A DNA stretch of 64,000 nucleotides from Mycolicibacterium flavescens (GCA_900637135.1 LR134353.1:5208001-5272000); one strand, 5' to 3'; counted from the stretch's first letter, positions 32,190 to 41,616 are shown. The notes: generated by a model from the letters alone, not told the origin. Translations and numbers: made by a program.

Positions 32190-33436
32190 CCGCCGAAGCC
32201 ACCGCCCCACCGCAGGAACGCGGCGCGCTGGGGTTGATGTTCGATCCGGTGTTCGGCGCGTTGTTCTGGGGAAAGATCTTCTCGGTCGTGGCGGTCTGGA
32301 CGCACGGCATCGTCGCCGCGATCGTGATGTTCGACGCGACGCGGTCAGCCCTCATGGTGGGGTTGGTCGGCGTCGTCCAGTTCGCGCCCCAGCTGATCCT
32401 CAGCCCCATGAGCGGCAAGTGGGCCGACACCGGCAACCCCGCGCGGCAGATCCTGCTCGGCCGGGTGTTGTGTGTGGCCGGTTCCGGATTCACGGCGGTG
32501 TGGTTGTTCGCCGACCCCGCAGGACACGACATCTCCGATGCCGTTCCCGTGCTCCTGGGCACCTTGCTGGTCGGGTTCGGCTTCGTGGTGGGCGGGCCGG
32601 CGATGCAGTCGATCGTGCCGAACCTCATCCGCGACGGTGAACTGTCGACGGCCATGGCGCTCAACAGCTTCCCCATGACCATCGGGCGCATCGTCGGCCC
32701 CGCGGCGGGCGCGTACATCGCCGCGCATCTGGGGGCCGGAGCCGCGTTCGCGGTCAGCGCGGTTCTGCATCTCGTGTTCGCGTTCTTCCTCCTCGCCGTG
32801 CGGTTCCCCGCACCGCCGACGCGGCTCGCCGACACCGATTACCGCGTGCGCGTGGCGCTGCGATACGTGTGGCGGGATCGCCCGCTGTTGCTGGCGCTGC
32901 TCGCGGTGACCACCGTCGGCCTGGCGTCCGACTCGTCGATCACACTGACCCCGTCGTTGGCCGACGAACTGGGCGGCGGGGCCAGCCTGGTCGGAACGCT
33001 GTCCGCGGTGTTCGGTGTAGGCGCGGCGGTCGGCATGGCGACCTTGGCGTTGCTGCGCGGCCGGATCGCGTCGCAGAACGTGTCGGCGATCGGGCTGGCA
33101 GGGCTCGGGTTCGGGTGTGCGGTGCTCGCGGCCGCGCCGGTGACCGCGGTGGCCATCGCGGGGTTCGTCCTTGCCGGACTGGGTTTCGGTTGGGCGATGA
33201 CCGGGCTGAGTACCGTCGTGCAGGAGCGGGCGCCCGAGCCGTTGCGCGGGCGCATCATGGCGCTCTGGCTGGTCGGCTTCCTCGGTTCACGTCCCATCGC
33301 CGCGGCCGTGCTCGGCGGCGCGGCCGACGTGTTCAACGTGCAGGTGGCCTTCGGGGTGGCGATGGTGTTCTGCGCGACGGCCGCCCTGTGGTGCCGCCCG
33401 GCCAAACTGGCCGGCCCGCTACCGTCACACGTTTAG
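32186..33436 (+). CDS. MFS transporter
   Basis: A protein of 416 residues with about twelve hydrophobic segments; the loop SGKWADTGNPARQILLGRVL fits motif A between TM2 and TM3, and GRIVGPAAGAYIAA fits the TM5 motif C of exporters. It resembles EntS/drug-efflux-like members (MFS_3). Probably exports a small compound sensed by the overlapping MarR gene product. Confidence 0.9.
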   Translation: MTAEATAPPQERGALGLMFDPVFGALFWGKIFSVVAVWTHGIVAAIVMFDATRSALMVGLVGVVQFAPQLILSPMSGKWADTGNPARQILLGRVLCVAGSGFTAVWLFADPAGHDISDAVPVLLGTLLVGFGFVVGGPAMQSIVPNLIRDGELSTAMALNSFPMTIGRIVGPAAGAYIAAHLGAGAAFAVSAVLHLVFAFFLLAVRFPAPPTRLADTDYRVRVALRYVWRDRPLLLALLAVTTVGLASDSSITLTPSLADELGGGASLVGTLSAVFGVGAAVGMATLALLRGRIASQNVSAIGLAGLGFGCAVLAAAPVTAVAIAGFVLAGLGFGWAMTGLSTVVQERAPEPLRGRIMALWLVGFLGSRPIAAAVLGGAADVFNVQVAFGVAMVFCATAALWCRPAKLAGPLPSHV

Positions 33437-33445
33437 CGTTGCGCC

Positions 33446-34285
33446 TCAGGCGCTTTCGGCGGCCTTGCGCGCCCGTTCCGTCATGGAGGCGACCACTCCA
33501 CCGTCGTTGAGGATGTCGGTGCCGGTGAGGTAGCCCGCCTTGGGACTGACGCAGAACGCGAACAGCTCGGCCATCTCCTGCGGTGTGCCCCACCGCGGGA
33601 CGGCGGCGTCGGTGACCATCGCGCCTGCGCCTGCCTGCTCCTCCAGCCTGCCCATCTCGGTGTCGACGGATCCCGGGGAGACCGAGACGATGCGCAGGCC
33701 CTTGCCGTTGAACCGTTCGGCCTGTGACGAGCTGTACCACCGCACGAAGCTCTTGCTGACGGCGTAGGCAATGCCCGAACGCGCCTCCGGCCCGGCGATG
33801 TCGCACGCGGCAAGCATGTCGGCCATAAACGCGTCCTGATCGGCCATCGCTTGCGGGAACTTGTTTTTGGGGATCATCTCGTCGGGCAGCAGGTGCGCGG
33901 CCATGGATGCGACGTTGACGATCGCGGCGCCCTCGGAGGCCGCCTCGAAGAACGCCTCGTTGACGTTGACCGTGCCGATCGCGTTGGTGCGCATCACATA
34001 TTCGGCGTCACCCATGCTGGGGCTCACGCCCGCGGTGTGAACCACCGAGGCGATCGTGCCCACGCCGGTCGCCGTCTCGAAGAGCCGATCGACCGCCGCC
34101 CGGTCGGTGACATCACAGTGCACCGCGGTGACGGTGATGCCCGCGTCGGCCAACTCCGCGGCCGGGGTGTCGAGCCGGTCCTTCCTGACGTCGCACAGGA
34201 CCAGGGCATGGTCATGTCCGAGGATGCGGGCAGTCGCCTGGCCCATGCCACCGGCGCCACCGGTGATGATCGACACTCGACTCAT
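33446..34285 (-). CDS. Short-chain dehydrogenase/reductase
   Basis: A 279-residue SDR with TGGAGGMG near the start, HTAGVSP, NVASMAA and YAVSK as catalytic residues, ending in TGTDILNDGGV. The insertion before the active site (MIPKNKFPQAMADQDAFMAD) is seen in hydroxysteroid dehydrogenase-like SDRs. Substrate unknown. Convergent with the MFS gene, separated by 9 nt. Confidence 0.87.
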   Translation of the reverse strand: MSRVSIITGGAGGMGQATARILGHDHALVLCDVRKDRLDTPAAELADAGITVTAVHCDVTDRAAVDRLFETATGVGTIASVVHTAGVSPSMGDAEYVMRTNAIGTVNVNEAFFEAASEGAAIVNVASMAAHLLPDEMIPKNKFPQAMADQDAFMADMLAACDIAGPEARSGIAYAVSKSFVRWYSSSQAERFNGKGLRIVSVSPGSVDTEMGRLEEQAGAGAMVTDAAVPRWGTPQEMAELFAFCVSPKAGYLTGTDILNDGGVVASMTERARKAAESA

Positions 34286-34339
34286 AGCGGGAACGCTATA
34301 CCGAAAGCGCGACGGGATGCCCGACGGGTGGCGCGTCCG

Positions 34340-35698
34340 TTAGACGCCGACCGCGCGCTCCAGATCCTTCAGCGACGTCTCGAGGTGGCCGAGCAGCCGC
34401 TGAAGCGACGGCACGCTCCGCCGGTCGCCGACCAACCCGAAGTCGAGGTTGTCGGCGTTGTTGGCCAACGTGATGTTGAGCGCCTGCCCGTCGAGCGGAA
34501 TCGAGAACGGGTAGTTGCCGTCGAGTCGGGCGCCGTTCCAGTACATCGGCTGCCTGGCGCCGGGCACGTTGGAGATCACGATGTTGAACGGCGGTGGCGA
34601 AGTGGAGACGAAGCCCGGCAGCAATCCGAGCGCCAGCCCGCCCACCAACAACGCCGACAAAGCCAACTGCTGAACCCGCGGCAGTTCGGAGAAGACTTTC
34701 TTGTTGTCGCGCATCGACGTGGCGATCGCTTCCAGCCGCTGCACGGGATCCTCGAGATCGGTGGCGAGATTGCACAGGATTGCGCCCACCAGGTTCCCAC
34801 CGCCCTCGGCGTCCTTCTCGGTGCGCAGATTCACCGGAACCATCGCGACCAGCGGCGTGTCCGGCAACGCGCGTTCGTCGGCCAGATACTCCCGCAGCGC
34901 CCCTGCACACATGGCCAGCACGACGTCGTTGACGGTCACGCCCGCAGCGCTTTTGACCTTCTGGATGCGCTCCAACGCCCACGACTGGGCCGCGACCCGC
35001 CGCGCCCCGCCGATGCGGACGTTGAGCATCGTCTTCGGTGCGCGGAACGGAAGGGTGAGCTCCTGCTCGATGAGCGCGGCTCGCGCCAGCGACAACGTGG
35101 TCGGTGCGAGACCGGCGACCGAGCTCGCGGCCTCGCTCACCGTCTGCAGCAGTGACGGACCGGATTTCGGGCCCGACCTGCGCCGTGGCGGCAAGCTCCA
35201 CGGTGCCTGAATCGACGTGTCACCCGGATCGGTGGAAAGCGTCCGCTGCACCAGCTTCATTGCCGATACGCCGTCGATCAGCGAGTGGTGAAACTTCGTG
35301 TAAACCGCGAAGCGTCCGTCGGCCAGCCCCTCGATCAGGTGCGCCTCCCACAACGGGCGGTGGCGGTCGAGCAGCGTGCCGTGCAATCTCGAGACCAGCT
35401 CGAGTAGCTCACGCACCCGGCCCGGCGCCGGGAGCGCCGAGCGGCGCAGATGGTATTCGAGATCGATGTCCTTGTCGGAGGACCACACCAGGTTCGTGAG
35501 CCCGCCGAAGAACGCCGGATGTTTGCGGAAGGTCGGCTGCACATCGGTCTGCTCCACCAGGGTGTCGTAAAGGTCCCGTAGGAAGTCGGGGCCGGCCCCG
35601 TCCGGTGGCACGTACAGCGTCAGACCGCCGACATGCATTGGGTGTTCCCGGGATTCGCCGAGCAGAAAGATCAGGTCCGTGGGTGATATCGGTTGCAT
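34340..35698 (-). CDS. Wax ester synthase / diacylglycerol O-acyltransferase
   Basis: The 452-residue WS/DGAT has the catalytic HHxxxDG (HHSLIDG, about residue 137) and conserved FNIVISNVPGARQPMYWNGA near the C-terminus. It transfers acyl groups from acyl-CoA to diacylglycerol or long-chain alcohols to make storage lipid, at the membrane or lipid droplets. GGAGG precedes the ATG. A 16-bp palindrome lies 20 bp upstream of the start. Confidence 0.93.
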   Translation of the reverse strand: MQPISPTDLIFLLGESREHPMHVGGLTLYVPPDGAGPDFLRDLYDTLVEQTDVQPTFRKHPAFFGGLTNLVWSSDKDIDLEYHLRRSALPAPGRVRELLELVSRLHGTLLDRHRPLWEAHLIEGLADGRFAVYTKFHHSLIDGVSAMKLVQRTLSTDPGDTSIQAPWSLPPRRRSGPKSGPSLLQTVSEAASSVAGLAPTTLSLARAALIEQELTLPFRAPKTMLNVRIGGARRVAAQSWALERIQKVKSAAGVTVNDVVLAMCAGALREYLADERALPDTPLVAMVPVNLRTEKDAEGGGNLVGAILCNLATDLEDPVQRLEAIATSMRDNKKVFSELPRVQQLALSALLVGGLALGLLPGFVSTSPPPFNIVISNVPGARQPMYWNGARLDGNYPFSIPLDGQALNITLANNADNLDFGLVGDRRSVPSLQRLLGHLETSLKDLERAVGV

Positions 35699-35717
35699 GC
35701 GGCCTCCGGCTTCGATG

Positions 35718-35733
35718 CTTGAGAATGCTCAAG
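35718..35733. promoter_or_regulatory. Palindrome in the WS/DGAT promoter
   Basis: CTTGAGAATGCTCAAG, a perfect inverted repeat with 6-base arms and 4-base spacer, lies 20 bp upstream of the WS/DGAT start. It may be an operator, or part of a terminator for the upstream gene. Confidence 0.4.
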
Positions 35734-35835
35734 GCTTGTCTGTACATCCCCCACGCGGTCATTGCACAAACGTGTATCGCGGCCGGTGACCAGGACGCTG
35801 CTTCAGCCTCCCACTCACGGGACGACCGCGCCAGG

Positions 35836-37413
35836 TCATCCGACGGCTGACGACGAAGGTGGCGCGGAATGCCCCTCGGGCCCGACGTGCGTCATCAACC
35901 GGACGATCTCTTTGCGGTCGGCTTCCGACGGCATACCCATGTCCGGTGTGTAGCCGTACACCTCGTGCAGCGGCGTGGAATCGGTGCGGGTGTCGAGGAT
36001 GTCGACGTCTTCGGTGGTGATCAATCCGGGATGTTCGACGCCGCACGCCTCGGCCACCTTGACCAGGTCGCGGCGCAGCGTCCTGACGTAGTTGGCGACC
36101 CGCTCGGCCTTGACGTCGGGCACCAGGCCACGGGCCAACCATGCGTTCTGGGTCGCGACTCCGGTCGGACAGGTGTCGGTGTGGCATTTCAGCGCCTGGA
36201 TGCACCCGATCGCGAGCATCGCCTCGCGCGCGACGTAGACCAGATCGCAGCCGAGCGCGAAGCCGACGATGGCGTTGTCCGGCAGGCCGAGCTTGCCCGC
36301 GCCGATGAAGACCACATCCTCGTGCAGGCCCCGCTCGGCGAAGATCCGGTACGTCCGCGCGAAGCCGAGTTGGAAGGGCAGCGACACGGTGTCGGTGAAG
36401 ATCAGTGGTGCCGCGCCGGTGCCACCCTCGCCGCCATCGATGGATATGAAGTCGACGCCGCGGCCGGTGTCTCGCATGAGATCGGCCAGATCGCACCAGA
36501 ACTCGAGATCACCGACGGCCGACTTGATCCCCACCGGCAGGCCCGTCTCGGCGGCCAGCAGTTCCACCCAGTCCAGAAGGCTGTCGACGTCGGAGAACTC
36601 TGCGTGCCGCGATGGGCTCACGCAGTCGCGACCCTCGGGGATTCCACGAGCGGCGGCGATCTCGGCGGAGACCTTCGGTGCGGGCAGCAGCCCTCCCAGA
36701 GTCGGCTTGGCCCCTTGGCTGAGTTTGATCTCCAGCGCCCGCACCGGCGCACGCGCCACCACGTCTTTGAGCTTGGCCAGATCGAAGCGACCGTCGGCGT
36801 CCCGGCACCCGAAGTAGGCGGTGCCGATCTGGAAGATCAGTTCCCCGCCGTGGCGGTGGTAGCGCGAGATCCCGCCCTCGCCGGTGTTGTGGAGACAGTC
36901 AGCCAGTGCGGCCCCCTTGTTGAGCGCCTCGACGGCATTGGCCGACAGTGATCCGAAGCTCATCGCGGAGATGTTGACCACCGAGTTCGGCCGGAACGCG
37001 CCGGGTCGGTCGCGGGCCGCCCCGATCACCTTGGCGCACGGCACCTGTATCTCGCGGCTGGTGCCCGGTGACGACGGTGGGACGGTCTTGGCGAACGTGC
37101 GATGTTTGATCACCGGATAGCCGGAGGTGTACTCCAGGTCGTTGTCGGTGCCGAAGCCGAAGTAGTTGTTCTGTTTCTTGGCCGACGCGTACACCCACCG
37201 TCGCTGGTCCCGGGTGAAGGGCCGTTCCTCGTCGTTGGCCGCGACGATGTACTGCCGCAACTCCGGGCCGATGGCTTCGAGTAAGTACCTCGCATGCCCG
37301 ACGACGGGAAAGTTTCGCAGGAGTGCGTGCCTGCGCTGAAACAGATCACGCACGGCCACGGCGCCCATCGTCGAGGCGGCCGCGGCGGCGAGACCACGTA
37401 CGGTGCGGCCCAT
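35836..37413 (-). CDS. FMN-binding glutamate synthase-like protein
   Basis: A protein of 525 residues that corresponds to the FMN/synthase domain of GltB. It has the barrel segments ISAMSFGSLSANAVEALNKG, HNTGEGGISRYH, SQGAKPTLGGLLP, DFISIDGGEGGTGAAPLIF and a Cys cluster CIQALKCHTDTCPTGVATQ where a 3Fe-4S cluster could bind. There is no glutamine amidotransferase domain, so it cannot use glutamine directly. The N-terminus may have one membrane helix. Stand-alone members have poorly known substrates. Confidence 0.85.
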   Translation of the reverse strand: MGRTVRGLAAAAASTMGAVAVRDLFQRRHALLRNFPVVGHARYLLEAIGPELRQYIVAANDEERPFTRDQRRWVYASAKKQNNYFGFGTDNDLEYTSGYPVIKHRTFAKTVPPSSPGTSREIQVPCAKVIGAARDRPGAFRPNSVVNISAMSFGSLSANAVEALNKGAALADCLHNTGEGGISRYHRHGGELIFQIGTAYFGCRDADGRFDLAKLKDVVARAPVRALEIKLSQGAKPTLGGLLPAPKVSAEIAAARGIPEGRDCVSPSRHAEFSDVDSLLDWVELLAAETGLPVGIKSAVGDLEFWCDLADLMRDTGRGVDFISIDGGEGGTGAAPLIFTDTVSLPFQLGFARTYRIFAERGLHEDVVFIGAGKLGLPDNAIVGFALGCDLVYVAREAMLAIGCIQALKCHTDTCPTGVATQNAWLARGLVPDVKAERVANYVRTLRRDLVKVAEACGVEHPGLITTEDVDILDTRTDSTPLHEVYGYTPDMGMPSEADRKEIVRLMTHVGPEGHSAPPSSSAVG

Positions 37414-37455
37414 GGGGTCAGGGTTTCCGGACAGCCACGGACCGAAACCCGCCCG

Positions 37456-38214
37456 TCACCGCGCGTGACGCAGGATCAGGAGTTCGCCGGTCAGCGTTCC
37501 GTTTTCGAGTAGCCGCCCGATGTCGCCGCTCTGCTCTTCGGCCAGCCGCCACGCCCGCTTGCGGCCGTGCCGTTCGGACAGCGTGGTCTCCACCTTCTCG
37601 GCGCGTTCGGTCCACACCGCTGGAATGTCGGGCAGATCGGCGGTGCACAGCCGTTCCTCCACGACGAAGGACGCTTGGCCGATGAGCTCGTCGAGACGCT
37701 CCGGTGTGGGGAAGTGATTGTCCGGAAGTCGATCGCCAGGGATTGCGCGATGCGCCACGAACGCCAGCAGCCCGACGCTCCCGCCGGGTCGCACCGTGCG
37801 GCGTAACTCGTTCAGAAGCGTGAGCTGATCCGGTGTGGTGCACAGAACCCCCAACGACCACGCCGCGTCGAAACGCGAGTCGGCGATCGGCAGCGCCGAG
37901 CCGAGCCCACAGAGCACCGGGTGGTCGAACAACCTGCTCGCCGCCCGGCATGCCCCGGATTCGGGCTCGACGAGCACCGGTCGCACCGAGCGCGCCTGCG
38001 CCGCGTACGCGGCCGGGCCGCCGACACCCGCGCCGCAGTCCAGCAGCGTGTCGCCCGCCGCCAGCCCCATCCGCTCGATCAGCCAATCCAGTGCCGCCGG
38101 GCTTCCGCTTCCCCGGCACGCCGCGGGGATGTGGTAATCCGGTCCCAGATCCGCGGCCACCTGCGCCGTCCACTCGGCGACCGTGTCGAACTCGGCCTCC
38201 ATCGCCTCACTCAC
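37456..38214 (-). CDS. SAM-dependent methyltransferase (class I)
   Basis: The 252-residue protein contains the SAM motif LLDCGAGVGGPAAYAA near residue 58, an acidic VLVEPESGA and LPIADSRFDAAWSLGVL. It resembles methyltransferase-11/UbiE-type small-molecule methylases. The start overlaps the MTHFR-like stop by ATGA, so the two are coupled, suggesting a link with one-carbon metabolism. Substrate unknown. Confidence 0.87.
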   Translation of the reverse strand: MSEAMEAEFDTVAEWTAQVAADLGPDYHIPAACRGSGSPAALDWLIERMGLAAGDTLLDCGAGVGGPAAYAAQARSVRPVLVEPESGACRAASRLFDHPVLCGLGSALPIADSRFDAAWSLGVLCTTPDQLTLLNELRRTVRPGGSVGLLAFVAHRAIPGDRLPDNHFPTPERLDELIGQASFVVEERLCTADLPDIPAVWTERAEKVETTLSERHGRKRAWRLAEEQSGDIGRLLENGTLTGELLILRHAR

Positions 38215-39194
38215 GCTGCCACCTCCTGGATGCGGCGTCCCACCTCGGCCTTGATCTCGGCGCCGACGCGGGCACCGGATGCCGACGCCAGCCCGGAGAC
38301 GTTCACGCCTTCGACGCCGTCGATCGACAACAACGCTTCCGCCTCGGCGACCGCCGCCTCGATTCCCGCCGCCACCGGGTCTGCGGCGCCCAGGACGTAT
38401 TCGGTCACCGATGGGTCGAGCTCGAGCCCGGGCAGCCCCTGCAGGACGGCCGCGGACACGCTGTCGGTGAACACCGCGACCGCCGCGATCACCGGGATGG
38501 ACAGGCCCGCGGCGCGGGCGGACTGCATGAAGTCGGCGATCATGGCCGGGAACGGCACGTGGTTGAGAACCGCCAAACTGGCTCCGGCGCGCTGCTTTTC
38601 CACGAGACGGGCGGGCCGTCCATGTACCGGCGGCGCCGTCGGCGTCTCGGGTACCGCGGCGACCATGCCGATCGACGCCGCGAGTTCGACCAGGCGCGGC
38701 CCGTCCAGGTCGAAGGTCTGCGTCACGTCGGGGCGGACGTCATAGCCCCGACCGTCACCCGTCACGCACAACGCGGTGTCGACGCCGATACTGAGTAACC
38801 CCCGCAGTTCCTGCTCGAGAACCACCCGGTTGCGGTCGCGGCACGACAGCGTGATCCACGGCGCCACACCGGCGTCGAGCAGCAGGCTGCCCATCAGCGT
38901 GGGCGGGAAGTCCGGTTTGTTCTGATGCTCACCGACCAGAACGGCGTCACACGACGGTGCAAGAAGACCGGCGGTTGCCGCGACGTCCTGCACATCGAAT
39001 GCGGCGTTGCTGAAGTCGGTGAGCACCAGAGGTGGATTGACCGGCCGGGGTTCGTGTCGCGGCCCCGACCACGGCACCACGTCGGCGAATGTGCACGGAC
39101 CCGGGCGCATCTCGCACTGGCCGTCGGGGCGCACACCACCACACGGACCGAACTCCATCCGTTTGGGACAGCCCAGCTCTGGTGGCGATGTCAC
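38211..39194 (-). CDS. Methylenetetrahydrofolate reductase-like protein
   Basis: A 327-residue protein. The N-terminal Cys motif (CPKRMEFGPCGGVRPDGQCE, then CTFADV) corresponds to the MTHFR_C domain, placed ahead of a TIM-barrel of the MetF type (VLVGEHQNKPDFPP, WITLSCRDRNRV, ALCVTGDG). The Cys-rich domain may bind zinc or an iron-sulfur cluster. The standard mycobacterial MetF works with NADH; this version may use another donor or carrier. GTG 39194 is preceded by AAGGGGAG and the reading before it lacks family similarity. Coupled to the methyltransferase downstream. Confidence 0.82.
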   Translation of the reverse strand: MTSPPELGCPKRMEFGPCGGVRPDGQCEMRPGPCTFADVVPWSGPRHEPRPVNPPLVLTDFSNAAFDVQDVAATAGLLAPSCDAVLVGEHQNKPDFPPTLMGSLLLDAGVAPWITLSCRDRNRVVLEQELRGLLSIGVDTALCVTGDGRGYDVRPDVTQTFDLDGPRLVELAASIGMVAAVPETPTAPPVHGRPARLVEKQRAGASLAVLNHVPFPAMIADFMQSARAAGLSIPVIAAVAVFTDSVSAAVLQGLPGLELDPSVTEYVLGAADPVAAGIEAAVAEAEALLSIDGVEGVNVSGLASASGARVGAEIKAEVGRRIQEVAA

Positions 39195-39301
39195 GTGTCT
39201 CCCCTTCGACGCTGAGCTCAGATACCCATCGCGTGCCCGTGGCAATCGCCACGGTGGTGCGCGCCGGTTTGAGAAGCGACAGGTCGGGGCATCAATCCGC
39301 C

Positions 39302-40033
39302 GTGCTGACCGCAGTGTGGTTCGGCCTGGCCGCATCCAGCTCCCTCGTCATCGGCTCACTGGTGGGAGCGAAATGGAGCCCGCCGAAACGGGTGACGGGA
39401 GTGCTGCTCGCCTTCGCGAGCGGGGCGCTCATCTCGGCGCTGGCGTTCGAACTGTTCGAAGAGGCCTACCACATGGGCGGTGCGGTGCGTTCGGGTCTCG
39501 GCCTGCTCGCTGGCGCGGCCACGTTCGTCGCCGTCGACACCGCGCTGGACAGATACATCAGCGGGAAGTCCGGGCCCGACACCCGGGAAGTCGCCACCTC
39601 GGGAGCGCGCGGCGGGGTCGGGTTCGCGTTGTTGGCCGCGGTGACGTTGGACGGTGTGCCGGAGAACCTCGCGCTCGGTGTCTCGCTCGTCGGCGGTGTG
39701 TCGCTGTCGCTGCTGGTGGCGATCTTCTTCTCGAACCTGCCGGAGTCCCTCGTCGGCGCGGTCGCGATGCGCGAGTCGGGAACCAGCGCCCGCGCCGTCG
39801 TTCTGACGTGGTCGCTGTGCGCGGTGTTGCTGGCCGCTGCCGTGGTGCTGGGTCGTACGATCGCTTCGGGATTGGACGACACCCTTCTGGCGGTCGCATT
39901 GTCCTTCGCCGGCGGCGCGGTCCTGGCGTCACTCGCCGACACCCTCATGCCGGAGGCGTTCGAACACGGCCGCCCGCTCAACGCGTTTGCGACCGCCGGC
40001 GGGTTCTTCCTGTCCTTCGTGCTCGCCGGCTGA
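39302..40033 (+). CDS. ZIP-family metal transporter
   Basis: A membrane protein of 243 residues with about eight hydrophobic segments. Typical ZIP strings are ALISALAFELFEEAYHMGG, AAVTLDGVPENLALGVSL and FFSNLPESLVGA, where Asn/Pro/Glu residues of TM4 and TM5 form the metal site (HxxPEN-like, but with Asp instead of His). It imports zinc or another divalent cation. GTG 39302 is placed directly before TM1; a GTG at 39239 is possible. Divergent from the MTHFR gene. Confidence 0.85.
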   Translation: MLTAVWFGLAASSSLVIGSLVGAKWSPPKRVTGVLLAFASGALISALAFELFEEAYHMGGAVRSGLGLLAGAATFVAVDTALDRYISGKSGPDTREVATSGARGGVGFALLAAVTLDGVPENLALGVSLVGGVSLSLLVAIFFSNLPESLVGAVAMRESGTSARAVVLTWSLCAVLLAAAVVLGRTIASGLDDTLLAVALSFAGGAVLASLADTLMPEAFEHGRPLNAFATAGGFFLSFVLAG

Positions 40034-40073
40034 GGAATTCTCGCGCCTTTGCGCACCGGGTACGTTCGTTGTG

Positions 40074-40910
40074 GTGGATGACGCAGAGGACCGGAAAGCC
40101 GACGACATCGCCCTCACCGGGGTCTCGGAGACCGCGCTGCTGACGCTGAACGGAAGGGCGCATCAGGCCCGTCATCCGAACGCGATCATCGACGATCCGA
40201 TGGCGATCCGCCTCGTCGACGCGATCGACTTCGACTTCGACAAGTTCGGCCGCAAAGGCCAGGAGATGGGCCTGCGCTCGCTGGCGTTCGACCGGGCGGC
40301 GAGCCACTACCTGTCGGAGCATCCGCGCGCCACTGTCGTCGCGCTGGCCGAGGGTCTGCAGACCAGCTTCTGGCGCCTGAACACTCTCCTGCCTCACGCC
40401 GAATTCCGTTGGCTGACAGTCGATCTACCGCCAGTCATCGAGCTGCGCGAGCGCCTGCTGCCCGCATCGCCGCGGATCACCACGCTGGCCCAGTCGGCGC
40501 TCGACTACTCGTGGATGGACAAGGTCGACGACAGCAACGGCGTCTTCATCACCGCGGAGGGGTTGCTGATGTATCTGCAGCCCGACGAGGCCATGGGGCT
40601 GATCGCCGCGTGCGCGGCGCGCTTCCCGGGTGGCCAGATGGTCTTCGACCTCCCGCCGGTCCTGGTGAAGAAGCTCGCCCCGAAGGGGATGCGGTCGTCG
40701 CGCCGGTACCGCGTTCCGCCGATGCCCTTCAGCCTGTCGGCGGAGCAGTTAGCCGCGCTCCCGGACACCATCCCCGGGATCCGCGCCGTGCACGATCTGC
40801 CGATGCCGTCGGGGCGCGGTTGGTTCTTCGAGAAGGCGTTTCCGGCCTTCTGGCGGTTCAAGCCGACGCGCAACTTTCGCGGCGCCTACACCTTGCTCGA
40901 GTTCGGCTGA
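40074..40910 (+). CDS. SAM-dependent methyltransferase, LCM/PPM1-like
   Basis: A 278-residue member of the leucine carboxyl methyltransferase-like family that is expanded in mycobacteria. It has ETALLTLNGRAHQARHPNAI, DDPMAIRLVDAIDFDF, VALAEGLQTSFWRL (a variant of the SAM glycine motif), LTVDLPPVIELRERLL, and ITAEGLLMYLQPDEA. Methylates carboxyl or hydroxyl groups of an unknown metabolite. Start is one of two adjacent GTG codons (40071 or 40074). Confidence 0.87.
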   Translation: MDDAEDRKADDIALTGVSETALLTLNGRAHQARHPNAIIDDPMAIRLVDAIDFDFDKFGRKGQEMGLRSLAFDRAASHYLSEHPRATVVALAEGLQTSFWRLNTLLPHAEFRWLTVDLPPVIELRERLLPASPRITTLAQSALDYSWMDKVDDSNGVFITAEGLLMYLQPDEAMGLIAACAARFPGGQMVFDLPPVLVKKLAPKGMRSSRRYRVPPMPFSLSAEQLAALPDTIPGIRAVHDLPMPSGRGWFFEKAFPAFWRFKPTRNFRGAYTLLEFG

Positions 40911-41005
40911 CGGCGATCTCGCGCTGCCGAACAATCTCTCAACGCTGCGAACCGCCTCTGACGTGCGGTTCGACGCATTTTCGATGTGATTAGATCGTTA
41001 CCGAT

Positions 41006-41031
41006 GTTTGTCACTTTCGTCACTCGGGTAA
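41006..41031 (+). promoter_or_regulatory. SigF-type promoter candidate
   Basis: GTTT (41006-41009), 16 nt, GGGTAA (41026-41031) matches the mycobacterial SigF consensus GTTT-N15-17-GGGTAT/A at nine of ten bases. It precedes the hypothetical gene at 41098 by about 65 nt. The surrounding 187-bp gap is AT-richer than its neighbours and holds no ORF. Confidence 0.55.
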
Positions 41032-41097
41032 CTTTGATAACAGACCGGTCACATGGCCGGCGATCACACCGAAGAAAGAGACGAATGGGAATCCACC

Positions 41098-41562
41098 ATG
41101 AACACCGTCCTGTACTTCAGCACCAACGGCACCGTTTATGAGACCCGCGCGTACACGACCGCGGATATCGACCAGCTCGTAGAGGATCAGGGTCTGCAAT
41201 CCCTGACCAGCGCCGACCGGCAGTTCGACTTCTGGTTCAGCCCGTCGACGCAGCGCTGCCAGCGGCGCCCCAACCGAAAAGCCACCGAGCTGTTCCTGGC
41301 GACCAGCACTTTCACCGCCAAGACCGTTCCCCTGCTGCGGGGAGGCGTCGTCGTGGCCACCCATGACGAGGACGGCGAGCTCGACGGGCTCAGCTGGCAG
41401 CAACTCGACCTCCTGGTTCACCGCCGGCGCGCCCTGAAAAATCGCGACGAGCGAGCACTGCTCAGGCGGATCGCGCGCGAGGAGCGCAAGCAGCAACCGA
41501 AAGTCCCCAACCTGGCGCCCGTCTCCGTCGGTTGCGCCAGGCCGCGCTCGGCCGTGCACTGA
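41098..41562 (+). CDS. Hypothetical protein
   Basis: A protein of 154 residues not recognised as a known family. The N-terminus (TVLYFSTNGTVYETRAYT) is strand-rich, a single Cys is found at QRCQRRP, the middle has a predicted helix SWQQLDLLVHRRRALKNRDE, and the C-terminus is basic and low-complexity. There is no signal peptide or membrane segment. The start ATG 41098 is preceded by a weak GGGA; an in-frame ATG at 41053 is an alternative. The SigF-like promoter upstream suggests stress or stationary-phase expression. Confidence 0.6.
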   Translation: MNTVLYFSTNGTVYETRAYTTADIDQLVEDQGLQSLTSADRQFDFWFSPSTQRCQRRPNRKATELFLATSTFTAKTVPLLRGGVVVATHDEDGELDGLSWQQLDLLVHRRRALKNRDERALLRRIAREERKQQPKVPNLAPVSVGCARPRSAVH

Positions 41563-41616
41563 CCCGTCGGTCGAGGAGGCGCCCACCGCTCAGGAGGCGC
41601 CACGTACGGTCGAACG

